Assembly (NCBI RefSeq): GCF_014839805.1
Contig: NC_051140.1
Location: 16,778,448-16,842,447 of the forward strand
Source: Manduca sexta
Lineage: Eukaryota; Arthropoda; Insecta; Lepidoptera; Sphingidae
Length of the DNA: 64,000 nt
Direction: 5' to 3'
Shown here: piece after piece, positions 46,896 through 57,284 of the stretch
Layout of the letters: each line of letters starts with the position of its first letter
Numbering within the stretch: position 1 is the stretch's first letter
Translations under genes and position numbers: made by a program
The notes under the pieces: generated by a model
Database searches by the model: none
What the model was told of the DNA's origin: nothing
What the model saw: the letters and a program-made list of their open reading frames with translations, nothing else

Positions 46896-48694
46896 AGCGT
46901 GTCTTACGCTACCGGTTCCTCGACATCGCGTGTTCATTAACATAATTGCGCGTGAACATATTGTTTTTATCGCAAAACATGAGTAAGGTTTCATTGACGT
47001 TCCGTTTGTTGAGAATATTATAAGTTTGATGCTGTTTATGTTTGCAAACGTTTGATAGCTTTTGAGGATGTGGATGATGACAGATAATTGGAATGAAAGT
47101 TTGAGCCGAAAGCCACTGAAAAAAGTATAAAGCTTATATGACCTGCATATAGTTTTGAATCTGGGTGTTAAGGTCGAAAGTTCATTGAAATCCTTGGTAC
47201 ACGGGAATTATTTTCATTATGTTGGTTTAGACTGTGGATTAGACGTGTGACTTTTGTATGGAGGAACTAATCACAAAATACAGAAGGGCCAATTCCTAAA
47301 TTTAATAATCACTTCGAGGGTTTTACTTTAGTTTTATGAACGTACAAAGGGGATCCACCATATCATAATAAGTAAGCTATTGCAAAACTAATTACACCCG
47401 TACAACATCGTAATAATTCACAATCAAAATAAATGCTTCCCATCTATAACTTTATTTTTACCTTCACTAAATTATGATTCATTACAAAACCGTTATTAAT
47501 ATATCGATTGCACATTTGTCAGATTCGTGGGTGTCGTTCTCTTTGTATGCTAATTATTAATTTGATATTACCCACGCGTTGCCATGCTTGGAAGCAAACG
47601 AAACTGAAGAATGTTATATAAAAGAGGCTTGTTTGTTATGTGTGATGTGGCGTTAATGTCTTTTGAATAACCTGGTTCGGAGTACAGAGCAGGGTGTAAC
47701 AATGAAGTGCTATAACCGTAGCTTTCACAATATAAAGAAATAATCCAATGCTTGTTATGCTATGTAATGGATTTTATATTTCTTAGGTTAGATCAATTAC
47801 GAAGGTTTTGAATAGTAATCTTCCTTCGTGCATGGCCGTAGCTTTTGGCTTTCTGGAGATATTGAAATGATTCAACGTTTCTTTTTCTGTGTTCTAAAGT
47901 ATTACTCTTCCTAAAGTTAAGTTAGATTACATTACGACAGTTTTAATTGCCGATCTTCCGTCATGTATTACTGGCCAGATAACCAGCAAGAAGTACCAGT
48001 TTCATTAATGCGTTTAGGGTTGGGTTTACGGTATGTAAGTTACATTACACAATATACATTGTCAAAAAACTTGGATCACCTCCATGCCAATCGACACTCT
48101 TTTTTTAAAGTTCCTGAACCAAAAATGTTTAGTTGTTACAACAACCCATAAGTCCATAATTCTTTAAGCTCTGTGGAATCACATACCATCTGTCTTTAAA
48201 ATTCACTGTCCATAAAATGCATAATACATTAAAGATACATAAGCATGCCTACAGCAGACTACAAAAGGAAACGCTGATTTACATATTTTTACATCCAGCC
48301 GGACAATGTCTGCCCGGGAAAAGACAACGAATACAAGCATTAAAATCCAGTTCAATCTCGCTCATACCAGTTTTACCCAAGTTTTAACATACATTTCGAG
48401 TTTGCAAAGTATATTCATGTGCTCGATCCATACATAGCGCCTAATCATTTAAGAAGTTATGCGCAAGCTCGCCCACTTTATGTAGTGTGTCCTCCAAACC
48501 ACCATATTTAAGATTAGTACGTTTGTTCAACAAATTAGAGACATTTTGAGAATTATTATCCGTTTATTTTCTTAGATTGTTACTAACTGACCGACAATAA
48601 TGACACTGTGTCAATGTAGATCTAAATAAAACATAAATTTAACGCATATAAAATACCTACTAAAGATATTAATTAAAGAAGCGATATGCTACCA
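46896..48694. other. Intergenic, no gene recognised
   Basis: Only short frames with no domains. No repeat landmark shared with other parts of the window. Confidence 0.4.
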
Positions 48695-48850
48695 GGAAGT
48701 TCAACGGACGGCCAAGACGAAGGTCGCGTATCCAATCAAAATCGCCAGGGCACGTACCTCTGACTTTTCGAATATGTTGTGTTCATTAATAATTAATAAT
48801 TATCGCTCTAGCGGCAAAGGAAGATATCGTCAAAGGACCTGTTCCTATAG
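48695..48850 (+). mobile_element. SINE family B fragment
   Basis: ACGGCCAAGACGAAGGTCGC, GTACCTCTGACTTTTCGAAT and AAGGAAGATATCGTCAAAGG align in order with the middle of the full SINE at 55.05-55.48 kb. The tRNA-like head and the tail are missing. Confidence 0.6.
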
Positions 48851-48954
48851 TTCTTAACAGATGAGAATAATAATTTCAAAAATATAACATAAACTCTGCC
48901 TAGTTAGAACATCGACGTAGATGAAAGATATAACTAATACACACAAACACTCCC

Positions 48955-49100
48955 GCCTTTTATACCCGAAGGCGAAAGCAGGGGCGTATCTGGTGCACTT
49001 TCCTTTTGCCGTGCGTATTACGTCTCATGATGTGATAGATGGCAAGCCTATCGCCATATCCGGCATAAATTCCAGACTCTGGGCGAATACTTAATATATA
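48955..49100 (-). mobile_element. SINE family C, copy 4 (3' part)
   Basis: In reverse it contains GGCGATAGGCTTGCCATCT, TCATGAGACGTAATACGC and GGGTATAAAAGGCGGGAG, the 3' half of family C. The head is missing. Confidence 0.6.
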
Positions 49101-51192
49101 ATAATATATTATCTTATTAATGCAAAATGCTTTATAAGTACTATCAGTATCATTAAATTAAGATATTCATTATCTATCTTTTCTTTTTTTTCTTATTAAG
49201 TAATAAAATAGTATATTACACACATAATAAACCTACATAGTTTCACTCAAGAGAAGAAAATAACAGCAGTAAAATTAACACCGTTTAAGTCACATTAAAC
49301 ATAGAAAGCTCGCATATTACGTAGATGGTTTTCTTCTGTGTCAATAGTCGATTTTACTTTCATACGTTACTTTTACTTTATTTATGCTAATATTAAAAAT
49401 CCGAAAGTTGTTACATTTTAAATACGAAATTAAGTAATAGTGCGAAACACTATGCTATCACGGAGAGTAAGATATTTAAATTGCATACGTACGGTTTTCC
49501 TACGTGAACTAATTTATTATACTCATTATTTTTTATCTTGAACTTAAGTGTTAAACACAGTAGTAAAATTGTTCAATTTTCTCTCTTTATTTCATCCCAT
49601 GATTAGAAACGAAAAAGTTTAATATAGTAAAGCCTCAACTTTATGAAATTCAAGTTTAAAATTATTGTATTGATCCGTGATTGACCTGAGTATTTGTAAT
49701 AATTGCTGTCGATGAGAGGAACGAAAGGCAAATTATTCATTAGGTTTTGCCTTTGTTATGTAGTATACTTAAACATGTGATAATGTATATTTATTTAACA
49801 CTATAAAAAATTATAGAAAGAAATATTTTACACAGATTGGAGCTATACTGGTCTTGTTTTTCTAGGATATATTCCACAAATCTCTTCAAGCATACAGTAT
49901 CTATAAGCAATTAGAAGTAATAACATAAGGTAGTGCGTGAGTCGGAACGCACGCATTTTCCATTACGTTCAAAGTTGCACGCAGATTTCTGTATTTGCAG
50001 TAAATGCTAACTAGGGCTACCAGCGCACAAAGCTTAGATCCTATTTAAATTTTCATTTTACATAGTATAGCAATTGATAGTATTTTAAATAGACTCCATT
50101 GAATTAATCTGCGATATTTTTGCCACAACAAAAGTATGTAAAGTACAAGAATATTAAAGCATGATTTATCAAACTTGTATAAGACAATTATCATGAATCA
50201 TGAAAATTAATTATGCAAAACTAGATCGTGTGTTTTAATTTGTTTATTGAAATGTATGAAATATATGAGTCATAGTTTGGCTTCACCGTTAGAAGGTTTA
50301 ACGTTATCAACTAATTTATGAAACGAAATGTAAGAAACATGTCTTTATTTAATAAAATAAATTTGGAATAATTGGCAATAGTACTCGAGTCTACCTTGTG
50401 TTTTATATCATGGAAAAAAAAAAGATTTTAACAATCTAAATATTAGAAACATTGAATACTATTATATTAAGAAATAAAAACTAACTGTAAAGTATAATAT
50501 TTAGAACCTTCATATTTTTTTTTTTTTTTACTTAAGACATAACAAAATATAACCGGGAAATTAAAAATGGCACAGTACTTTCTTCATTATTACATAGTTT
50601 TTGCTTTCCTAAACAGCAATCTATTTTAGATTCCATCAGCCCTAAGCAAGGCTATATCGAACAGAGCTCGGGGTCCAGAGTTATTTTTACCCAAGACGGT
50701 ATGCGGCCCGGCGCCTGTGGTTCGCTGACCCTGCCATTACGATCATTGTACTCGCTTGAAGGCTTGCAATGTATGTTAGAATAAAGGGCTACGGATATCG
50801 TCATATAAATATAAATTGAAGTTTTATTTGCAACAATATGAAGCTTATATCAGAGTAGGAAGGCATAGATTGCATTATCAATTTTCACGATGTAGAAATT
50901 ATCTACTTCATTAATCTCTTCACGCAATTAGTCAATATTATTGGCCTGTCCTTAGTTAGCCCTAAATTTGACCCTTACCGTTTCATTATTACTCTTAGAT
51001 ATGTATTGTTATTTTATTAATTACATATGTTTTATTATGTGTATTATTTAATAGGTTAGATTTATCTGTATATCATAAAAAAATGAGTCAACTTAACAAC
51101 TTAATTAACCGACATATTACATCATCACATATCCTTTTATGCAACATTATGTATGTGCTTATTTGTAAGTTATTTTTATATTCGCATAATCC
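49101..51192. other. Intergenic, no gene recognised
   Basis: AT-rich. A patch of ordinary composition at about 50630-50780 has no intact frame and could be an old element. Confidence 0.4.
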
Positions 51193-51380
51193 ACATCTGG
51201 GCCCTTATTCTGTATGATATAGTGTAAACGCGTAACGCGGCCGTGTCATGTTATCTTCGAGAAATGTGCGTGGAATGGTATTCTGTAAGCCAAGTTTCTA
51301 TAGTCCTAAACATGATGCGTTGTGTTACGTGCTTGTTACGCACTGTCAAAATAACGTGCGGGATAGAGAATAACGCCCCT
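51193..51380. mobile_element. MITE-like element with GGGCCCTTATTCT / AGAATAACGCCCC ends
   Basis: The left end GGGCCCTTATTCTGTAT and the reversed right end GGGGCGTTATTCTCTAT form imperfect terminal inverted repeats around about 160 bp of non-coding DNA. This end sequence is typical of a lepidopteran miniature transposon. No target duplication was confirmed. Confidence 0.5.
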
Positions 51381-54143
51381 GTAGTAATTAGAACTACGTT
51401 CTGTATTGTTGATTAGATCCGTTTACTAATCTTTTAATTATGCTGACATTAAGACTAATGCTAAGTCTGATGTTTTGCAATACATTTCGTGTCTTATCCT
51501 GGCAAGACACCGATCTATAAGAGAATGAATAAACTTGCTCCAAGACTCCTTAACAAGACATAAGTGATCCCTCTCTCTATACCTAAGTACAGTCAACTAC
51601 AAAAGTAGCTGAACACATAACAGGAATATTATTAAGTATAAAATAAATGTTAATTGTTTAGTAACTGTTGTATCTAATGACATTGTAATTTATACTTTAA
51701 GTAACCACTTACTGAAGTAAACAACTGGAAACAGGAGACGGCGCCTGCGCACAAGATCAATGTCGCACCTTGGGAAAGGTCTGCGACAGACAGAAGGCTA
51801 CTGTGATCATGTTTTTAATAGAGTGCATTATGTGCACTAAGGAACATAGAACAAACAGGATTTGTCCACGGTATCATCTTCAATTTCATATAATGCGATT
51901 AATTTTAATCTTTATTTTTCATTTAAAAAAATTTCATGCACGAATCATATTTATTTCAAATAAATGTCAAAAGACGTTTATCTTGTTGTATGGCAACCGA
52001 AAATACAATCTATGCGCTGGAAAACACGGAATCGTGTTTTATCGATGCCGCTGGTAAATTGTGTAACGTGACTCCACAAACGGCGTCGTCTGTTTATAAA
52101 CATTAGCTACTTTGTAAAATTCTAAAGGCAAGTATAATTCCTCGTCTTTTTGTATACAGTGCCTGCTATGCATCATTAGATACTTCCCCTCGCCAACCTT
52201 TTAGGGATGTTTGCCGTCACTATAATTAAAGGACACGACTGAGAGACAATGTTGACACAATAAAAGATGTGTTTTTATGACGAAAAATGTGTTTTTATGA
52301 CGCAGGAAAAGGTTATGTGAGGTTGTATTAAATACTTTATTTATTATTTTTATTTGACCCTTTGTACATATGGTATACAGGTGAACTTAATACCATGGGC
52401 ATCTACCCAGACAACCTTAAGGAGGTGTAGTGGGAACGTAGACAGGTGCACAATAAAAAAGAATAAATAATAATAGGAAATAGAAAAAAAACTTCGCGTT
52501 TAAAATCAGATTTATATTTTCACTACCTACACTCAGTTCGTAAAAGGACAAGTTATACACGTTATATGATACTAAAAAAATCAAAATTATACCCCATCTG
52601 ACTACATGATTTCTTAAATAATCTAAGTTGCAACTTTAAGTCACGATTATTTAATTGATTATGAATGAATGAACTATGCGCCTCCGCATACCACGTTTAA
52701 GAAAAATTCTCACGCGATCGGCACCAATTATGAATTATTAAAGGGAAATTGTGTCATGTTCGCTTATAAGACAATGACGAGACAGTACGCGATTTCCATT
52801 AGCGTCGAAGGTCCCCGTAACGCAACTGTGACTAACGTGCATTTGATGCGGCGAGGTGCCATCCTTGCTCATTGTTTGTGTTACGAGATTTTTCGCATTG
52901 TCAACCAGTAACAATGTTTGGGTATTATGATCAGCATACTGAAAGCATAACGAGAGAATTTTCCTTTTGTAACTAGAAATCTGAAGCCTACGTTTTAATT
53001 CAATAAATACAAATTATAAGCAGGTAATAGCTCCCTGGTCGTGGACCTAAATAACCAAATTTCTTAGGTTCTTCAAAGCCTTTGCATTTTGCTCTAGTTT
53101 CTTGAACATCCCATCATCTCTTTTGTAATAGATTTTAGATTATTTTTCAAAATATCTAAACCACGTTCCGTAGTCAGTTTTAAATGATTCAAAAGCTTCA
53201 ACAAACTCTTATATTCACATTCGTGGGTTCATACATTGTTGGCCGTTAGTTTTGCGGGTGCAGTTGAAAGGCCACCACCTACTGGCGAATATGACGAACC
53301 CGTTTCGCGGAGTCTTATTCACCGATGACTAATGCAAAGTAAATCCTGTTGATGATTGTTCTTAGTAATATTTGCGACCATATTAAAAGCTTAGTTATGC
53401 AAATTTACTTTATGAAACAGCCTAATGACTTCAGTGTTAAAGGCATTTGTATTTTGTAGTTTATACTGAAATTAACAATTTATATTATATTTTTGAAGAT
53501 TACACATACAGTATTATTTTATGTGGCAGGTTCGAAAGACTTCGAAATTCATAACGACGCTTGAAAGACAAACATATCCAAGCAACAATGAACTTTTATG
53601 TAAAGCGTTTTAAGTTTTGATTTGAATAACATAATTCATTGCAATTAAACTAAGTATTTAGTTTTAATAAAAAATTACATAAAACGATACAGAAACGCCT
53701 GGAATTATAAGTACATATATTAAATATGTACATATGTAACTCATTGGCGGTATATTTGTCTCTAAGATATGATTGTTTTCAATCGATACTCGGCATATTA
53801 TATTGTTATCGAAACATATTGTGTAAGCTTTAAAGTATCTACTGTGTATAAACCTTTAAACTGCATTTCCTAACATGCATATTAAGCAAAAAATCATTGC
53901 GTTATGTTTTTCTAAGTTGTCTTCCTTGATTATCCTTAAAGTTGAAAGCTCGGCGATATAATACATTGAAAATATTTTTCATCGCTACAACGCAGCAGAC
54001 ATAACACGTGCGTGTCACAGATCATACTCATAAGAGCATTGCCAATGAAAAGATCTCGACAAAAAAAATGGAATATTTAATAATGGGTGTAAATTTTATT
54101 TTATTAAAAAAATACTTATATTGTTTTATTATAAAAATAAGTG
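51381..54143. other. Intergenic, no gene recognised
   Basis: An 80-codon plus-strand frame at 52669-52911 has somewhat protein-like composition but no recognisable domain or exon borders. A small tandem duplication of TGTGTTTTTATGACG lies at 52265-52305. Confidence 0.4.
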
Positions 54144-54418
54144 TTGGTAGGTCTCATTTGTGACAGTCAGTCTGGGTAGGTACCATCGCAATGTCTTTGT
54201 CTGCCGCCAAGCAGCAATGTGTCATGTTCCTATTTGAAGAACATTGCAGCCAGTGTAACTACTGGACATAGTAAGACTTAACATCTCATGTCCCAGGATG
54301 GCGAGCGCAGTGGAATACCAAACAATACTTTGTAATTCAAGGTGTTTGATGGGGTTTCTATTGTTCATGAGTAGTCTTATCGCTTAACATGAGGCGAATG
54401 ACAAGCTCGGCTCATAAT
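54144..54418 (-). repeat. Interspersed repeat family A, copy 4
   Basis: In reverse orientation it shows GTCTGGGTAGGTACCATCGC, CATTGCAGCCAGTGTAACTA, CAGGATGGCGAGCGCAGTGG and GTCTTATCGCTTAACATGAG. The copy extends across the whole family body. Confidence 0.85.
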
Positions 54419-55049
54419 AAAAAAAAAGAAAAATATGCCAGAATCGTGTAAAGTGGCAATCCATAGTTCCTGCCTACCCCTGGAGGATAGAGTCGTGATA
54501 CTTTAAAAACAATTGAGGTTTAAAAGACTTGTCCGCTTTTAGTCCAAATTTACCCGATCAGCTATAAGTGAAAACCACCATCTTGCCTCCTAATAATGTT
54601 TAAACTAAGAAACCGGTGATGTTTTTGACTACTGTCTAAGCCACTCTTAACACTAAAACAAATTTATAAGTACGGCTGTTAATGTATTGTATTTAAACAA
54701 AGCTTAAGTGATCGTTTTAGAGCTAGTCATCAGCTCAGTGAGCGGTTTTAACAAATAAAGCTCAATGGTAAAACCCATATGCTGTGATTTGACATCACGT
54801 GTTATCTGTTTACTAAGTAATGAGACCTTGACAAATTATTATTTTTCCTCGAAGTGACGCACGTATGAGGAGAATATTTCTATTATTTGTTCAGCAATAA
54901 ATTGTACAAATATTTGCTCAATTTGGAAATGTCTGTTCTGCGATGAGTGCAGCCTCAGGTACATCAATGACTTTTTTTTATAAATAACTCACTTTTGTCA
55001 TGTGATAGGTTTTGAATCATCGAATATTAATTCCCTTTTTGTGAACTTA
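54419..55049. other. Intergenic, nothing recognised
   Basis: No exon or repeat landmark. Confidence 0.4.
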
Positions 55050-55480
55050 CAAGAGCGTCGCCAGCCGATGGCCTAGGGGAAGGGGGCAATTAATGTGGAG
55101 AATAAGAATAGTATTAATTGTAGGTAAAGTCAACAGCGAAGAAGCGAGAAGCGGCGATAGTCTAGTTGGGTGTGGAACGGACTGCCAAGACGAATGTCCG
55201 CAGGTTCAAATCCCATGGGCACACACCTCTGACTTTTCTAAAAATCATGTGTGTATTCTTTGTGAATTTATCGTTCGCTTTAATGGTGAAGGAAAACATC
55301 GTGAGGAAACCTGCACATCTGAGAAGTTCTCTATAGGAATTTCTAAGGTGTGTGGTCTACCAATCCGCACTAGGCCAGCGTGGTGGACTAAGGCCTAATC
55401 CCTCTCAGTAGTAGAGAAGGCCCGTGCTCAGCAGTGGGCAAGTATATAATACAGGGCTGATATTATTATTATTATTATAT
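55050..55480 (+). mobile_element. tRNA-derived SINE family B, full-length copy with ATT tail
   Basis: A polymerase III A box (TAGTCTAGTTGG, about 55158) and B box (GGTTCAAATCC, 55203-55213) are spaced as in a tRNA. The body has CACACCTCTGACTTTTCTAA, GGTGAAGGAAAACATCGTGA and CCAATCCGCACTAGGCCAGC. The tail is AATACAGGGCTGATATTATT with an ATT repeat. Other copies are at 32.5, 48.7, 58.6 (-) and 59.9 kb. The long open frame across it has no coding meaning. Confidence 0.85.
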
Positions 55481-56389
55481 TTAAAGTCAAGAGCACATGT
55501 TCCTCCCGCTTTAACAATAACATAGAGCAGAGCGTAATTGACCGTACGGAATATTAGGAATGGAATTGGTGAATTCATTCGAGTAACGATGTACGCGAAT
55601 GATAGATCAAGCACGTCAAGTCAACTTAGAACTTTGGCTGCTTTACATTTGGCTACTTTTTTAGAATCAGCTGTCCCTCCTTGGCAACGCCCGTGTATTT
55701 ATTTACTAATATGTATTCCTGGCGATATTACAGTTTTATTTGGTCATATTAACACCACATACGATTGTTAGACTCGTGCAAACATTTGTTTGCGAATGTT
55801 TTACCACTGAGGTACAAAGCCATTCAAAAATAAAATTTGAATGGAGTTATTAGTGGTTCTTCCTAAACAAAACACATTGAATGAAGCTATTTGGTTGAGC
55901 AGTGGAATCTAACAATGCGGACTTAGGCTTACCAAACACGTGTGTGTTTGGCGGATAAAAAGGGGTTAAAAAAGGCATGTACCTTGATCGATATCGATAA
56001 ATATTTTATTTGCTATCAAATTTTATTATTATTGTCCAACTTATTATTAGACTAAAGATTGTATTGTTAAACAGAAATTCTTTTGATCAAGTGCTGTAAA
56101 CTTTAATTTATATAATTTAATCGATAGCATGAATGGTCATGATCGACCATTGTCTCACAGGAAATTACATTTAATGGGTTTCGTATGGAAATTGAGATTT
56201 TATTAACTCAGACCAATTCTCTTGCTGTAGTAAACATCCAGATTAACATTCTCCTATGGAAGATTTATCATATAGACCCTAGAGCAAATAAACTTTGGTA
56301 ACCACACTGTATCCCTTCCTCCCATGACCCTTTCTATATTGCTTCCATTAGATGGATTGTACAATAATTTGGGCAGGTAATCGTAGCGA
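55481..56389. other. Intergenic, nothing recognised
   Basis: Short frames only. I searched here for the missing C-terminal exon (KNSWG region) of the cathepsin gene and found none. Confidence 0.4.
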
Positions 56390-56590
56390 CTAATGCCGTA
56401 GGATCCATAGAACCCGATACCTACCGGCTTCCCTTATAGGTTCATTAACATTTGTCTTAGTTTATGTTTTTGTCAAATTGGCCGAGATATGTATAACTAA
56501 GGCAATACTTTTTGCCTCGGGTTGCCTTTTGAAAAATTTCACCCATTGCCACTGGTAGCGACCATCGAGAGTGACACCATCCATCCACCA
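56390..56590 (+). repeat. Repeat family F
   Basis: AACCCGATACCTACCGGCTT, AATTGGCCGAGATATGTAT and TTTCACCCATTGCCACTGG run in the same order as the insert at 32553-32705. Non-coding, unknown class. Confidence 0.6.
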
Positions 56591-56825
56591 TCCCTGGCTG
56601 GTAGACTTAACTTCCATTGCATTTAACATTCAGTATATATTTTTAGAATTAATATTTCACCTAAACATCGATACTACAGTTTGTCACGCTAATTGTTTAC
56701 CACTCTACTTGTTTAACTAATCAATGGGTACAGGTGTAAACACATAGAATGATATCTTTATGAATGAATAAACGTGGTCCATCACTTTGAAGGACTATCA
56801 TTCTGAAAGTGTGATACCGTTGGAT

Positions 56826-57125
56826 ATTTTTTATTCCTTTGAATGGCGAGACGAGCTTGCCGTTAGCCTGATGGTAAGCGATACGACCGATAAACAGTAG
56901 AAACACCTAACACCATGTATTACAAAGTATTGTTTGATATTACACTGCGCTCGCCATTCTGAGACATGAGATGTTAAGTCTTCCTATATCCAGTAGACAT
57001 ACTGGCTACAGTGTCCTTCAAACCGGAACACAACAGTGACTACACACTGGTGCTTGGCGGCAGACATAGACATTGCGGTGGTACTTACCCAGGCGGCCTC
57101 TCACATATGAGAGACCTACCACCAG
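56826..57125 (+). repeat. Interspersed repeat family A, copy 5 (most complete)
   Basis: The copy begins TTTTTTATTCCTTTGAATGG, continues CGAGACGAGCTTGCCGTTAG and ends CACATATGAGAGACCTACC. It shows the 5' head that forms the hairpin at 3.83 kb. It lies about 120 bp beyond the point where the cathepsin-like frame stops. Confidence 0.88.
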
Positions 57126-57284
57126 TGGAATGTCAATATCCAGGCATGAACCTTACATTAGAAGAAATCGGTGGTGTGACCAAGCGGCAAGCGTTCAGTC
57201 CACTAGGGTCACTATCCAGTAGCGCCTCGTGTGAAATTAATTAAATTTACACCATATGAAATATGTAATAAGGTTGATTGTTAC

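Noticed and set aside
52669..52911. 80-codon plus-strand frame
   Set aside because: No recognisable domain, no clear acceptor or donor and no neighbouring exons. Frames of this length are expected by chance in 64 kb.
55093..55398. 101-codon open frame
   Set aside because: It coincides with a tRNA-derived SINE whose other copies do not keep the frame.
57130..57246. Minus-strand YWIV string just past the cathepsin-like stop, as a possible missing exon
   Set aside because: The following residues do not give KNSWG and the frame closes at once, so it is probably coincidence.
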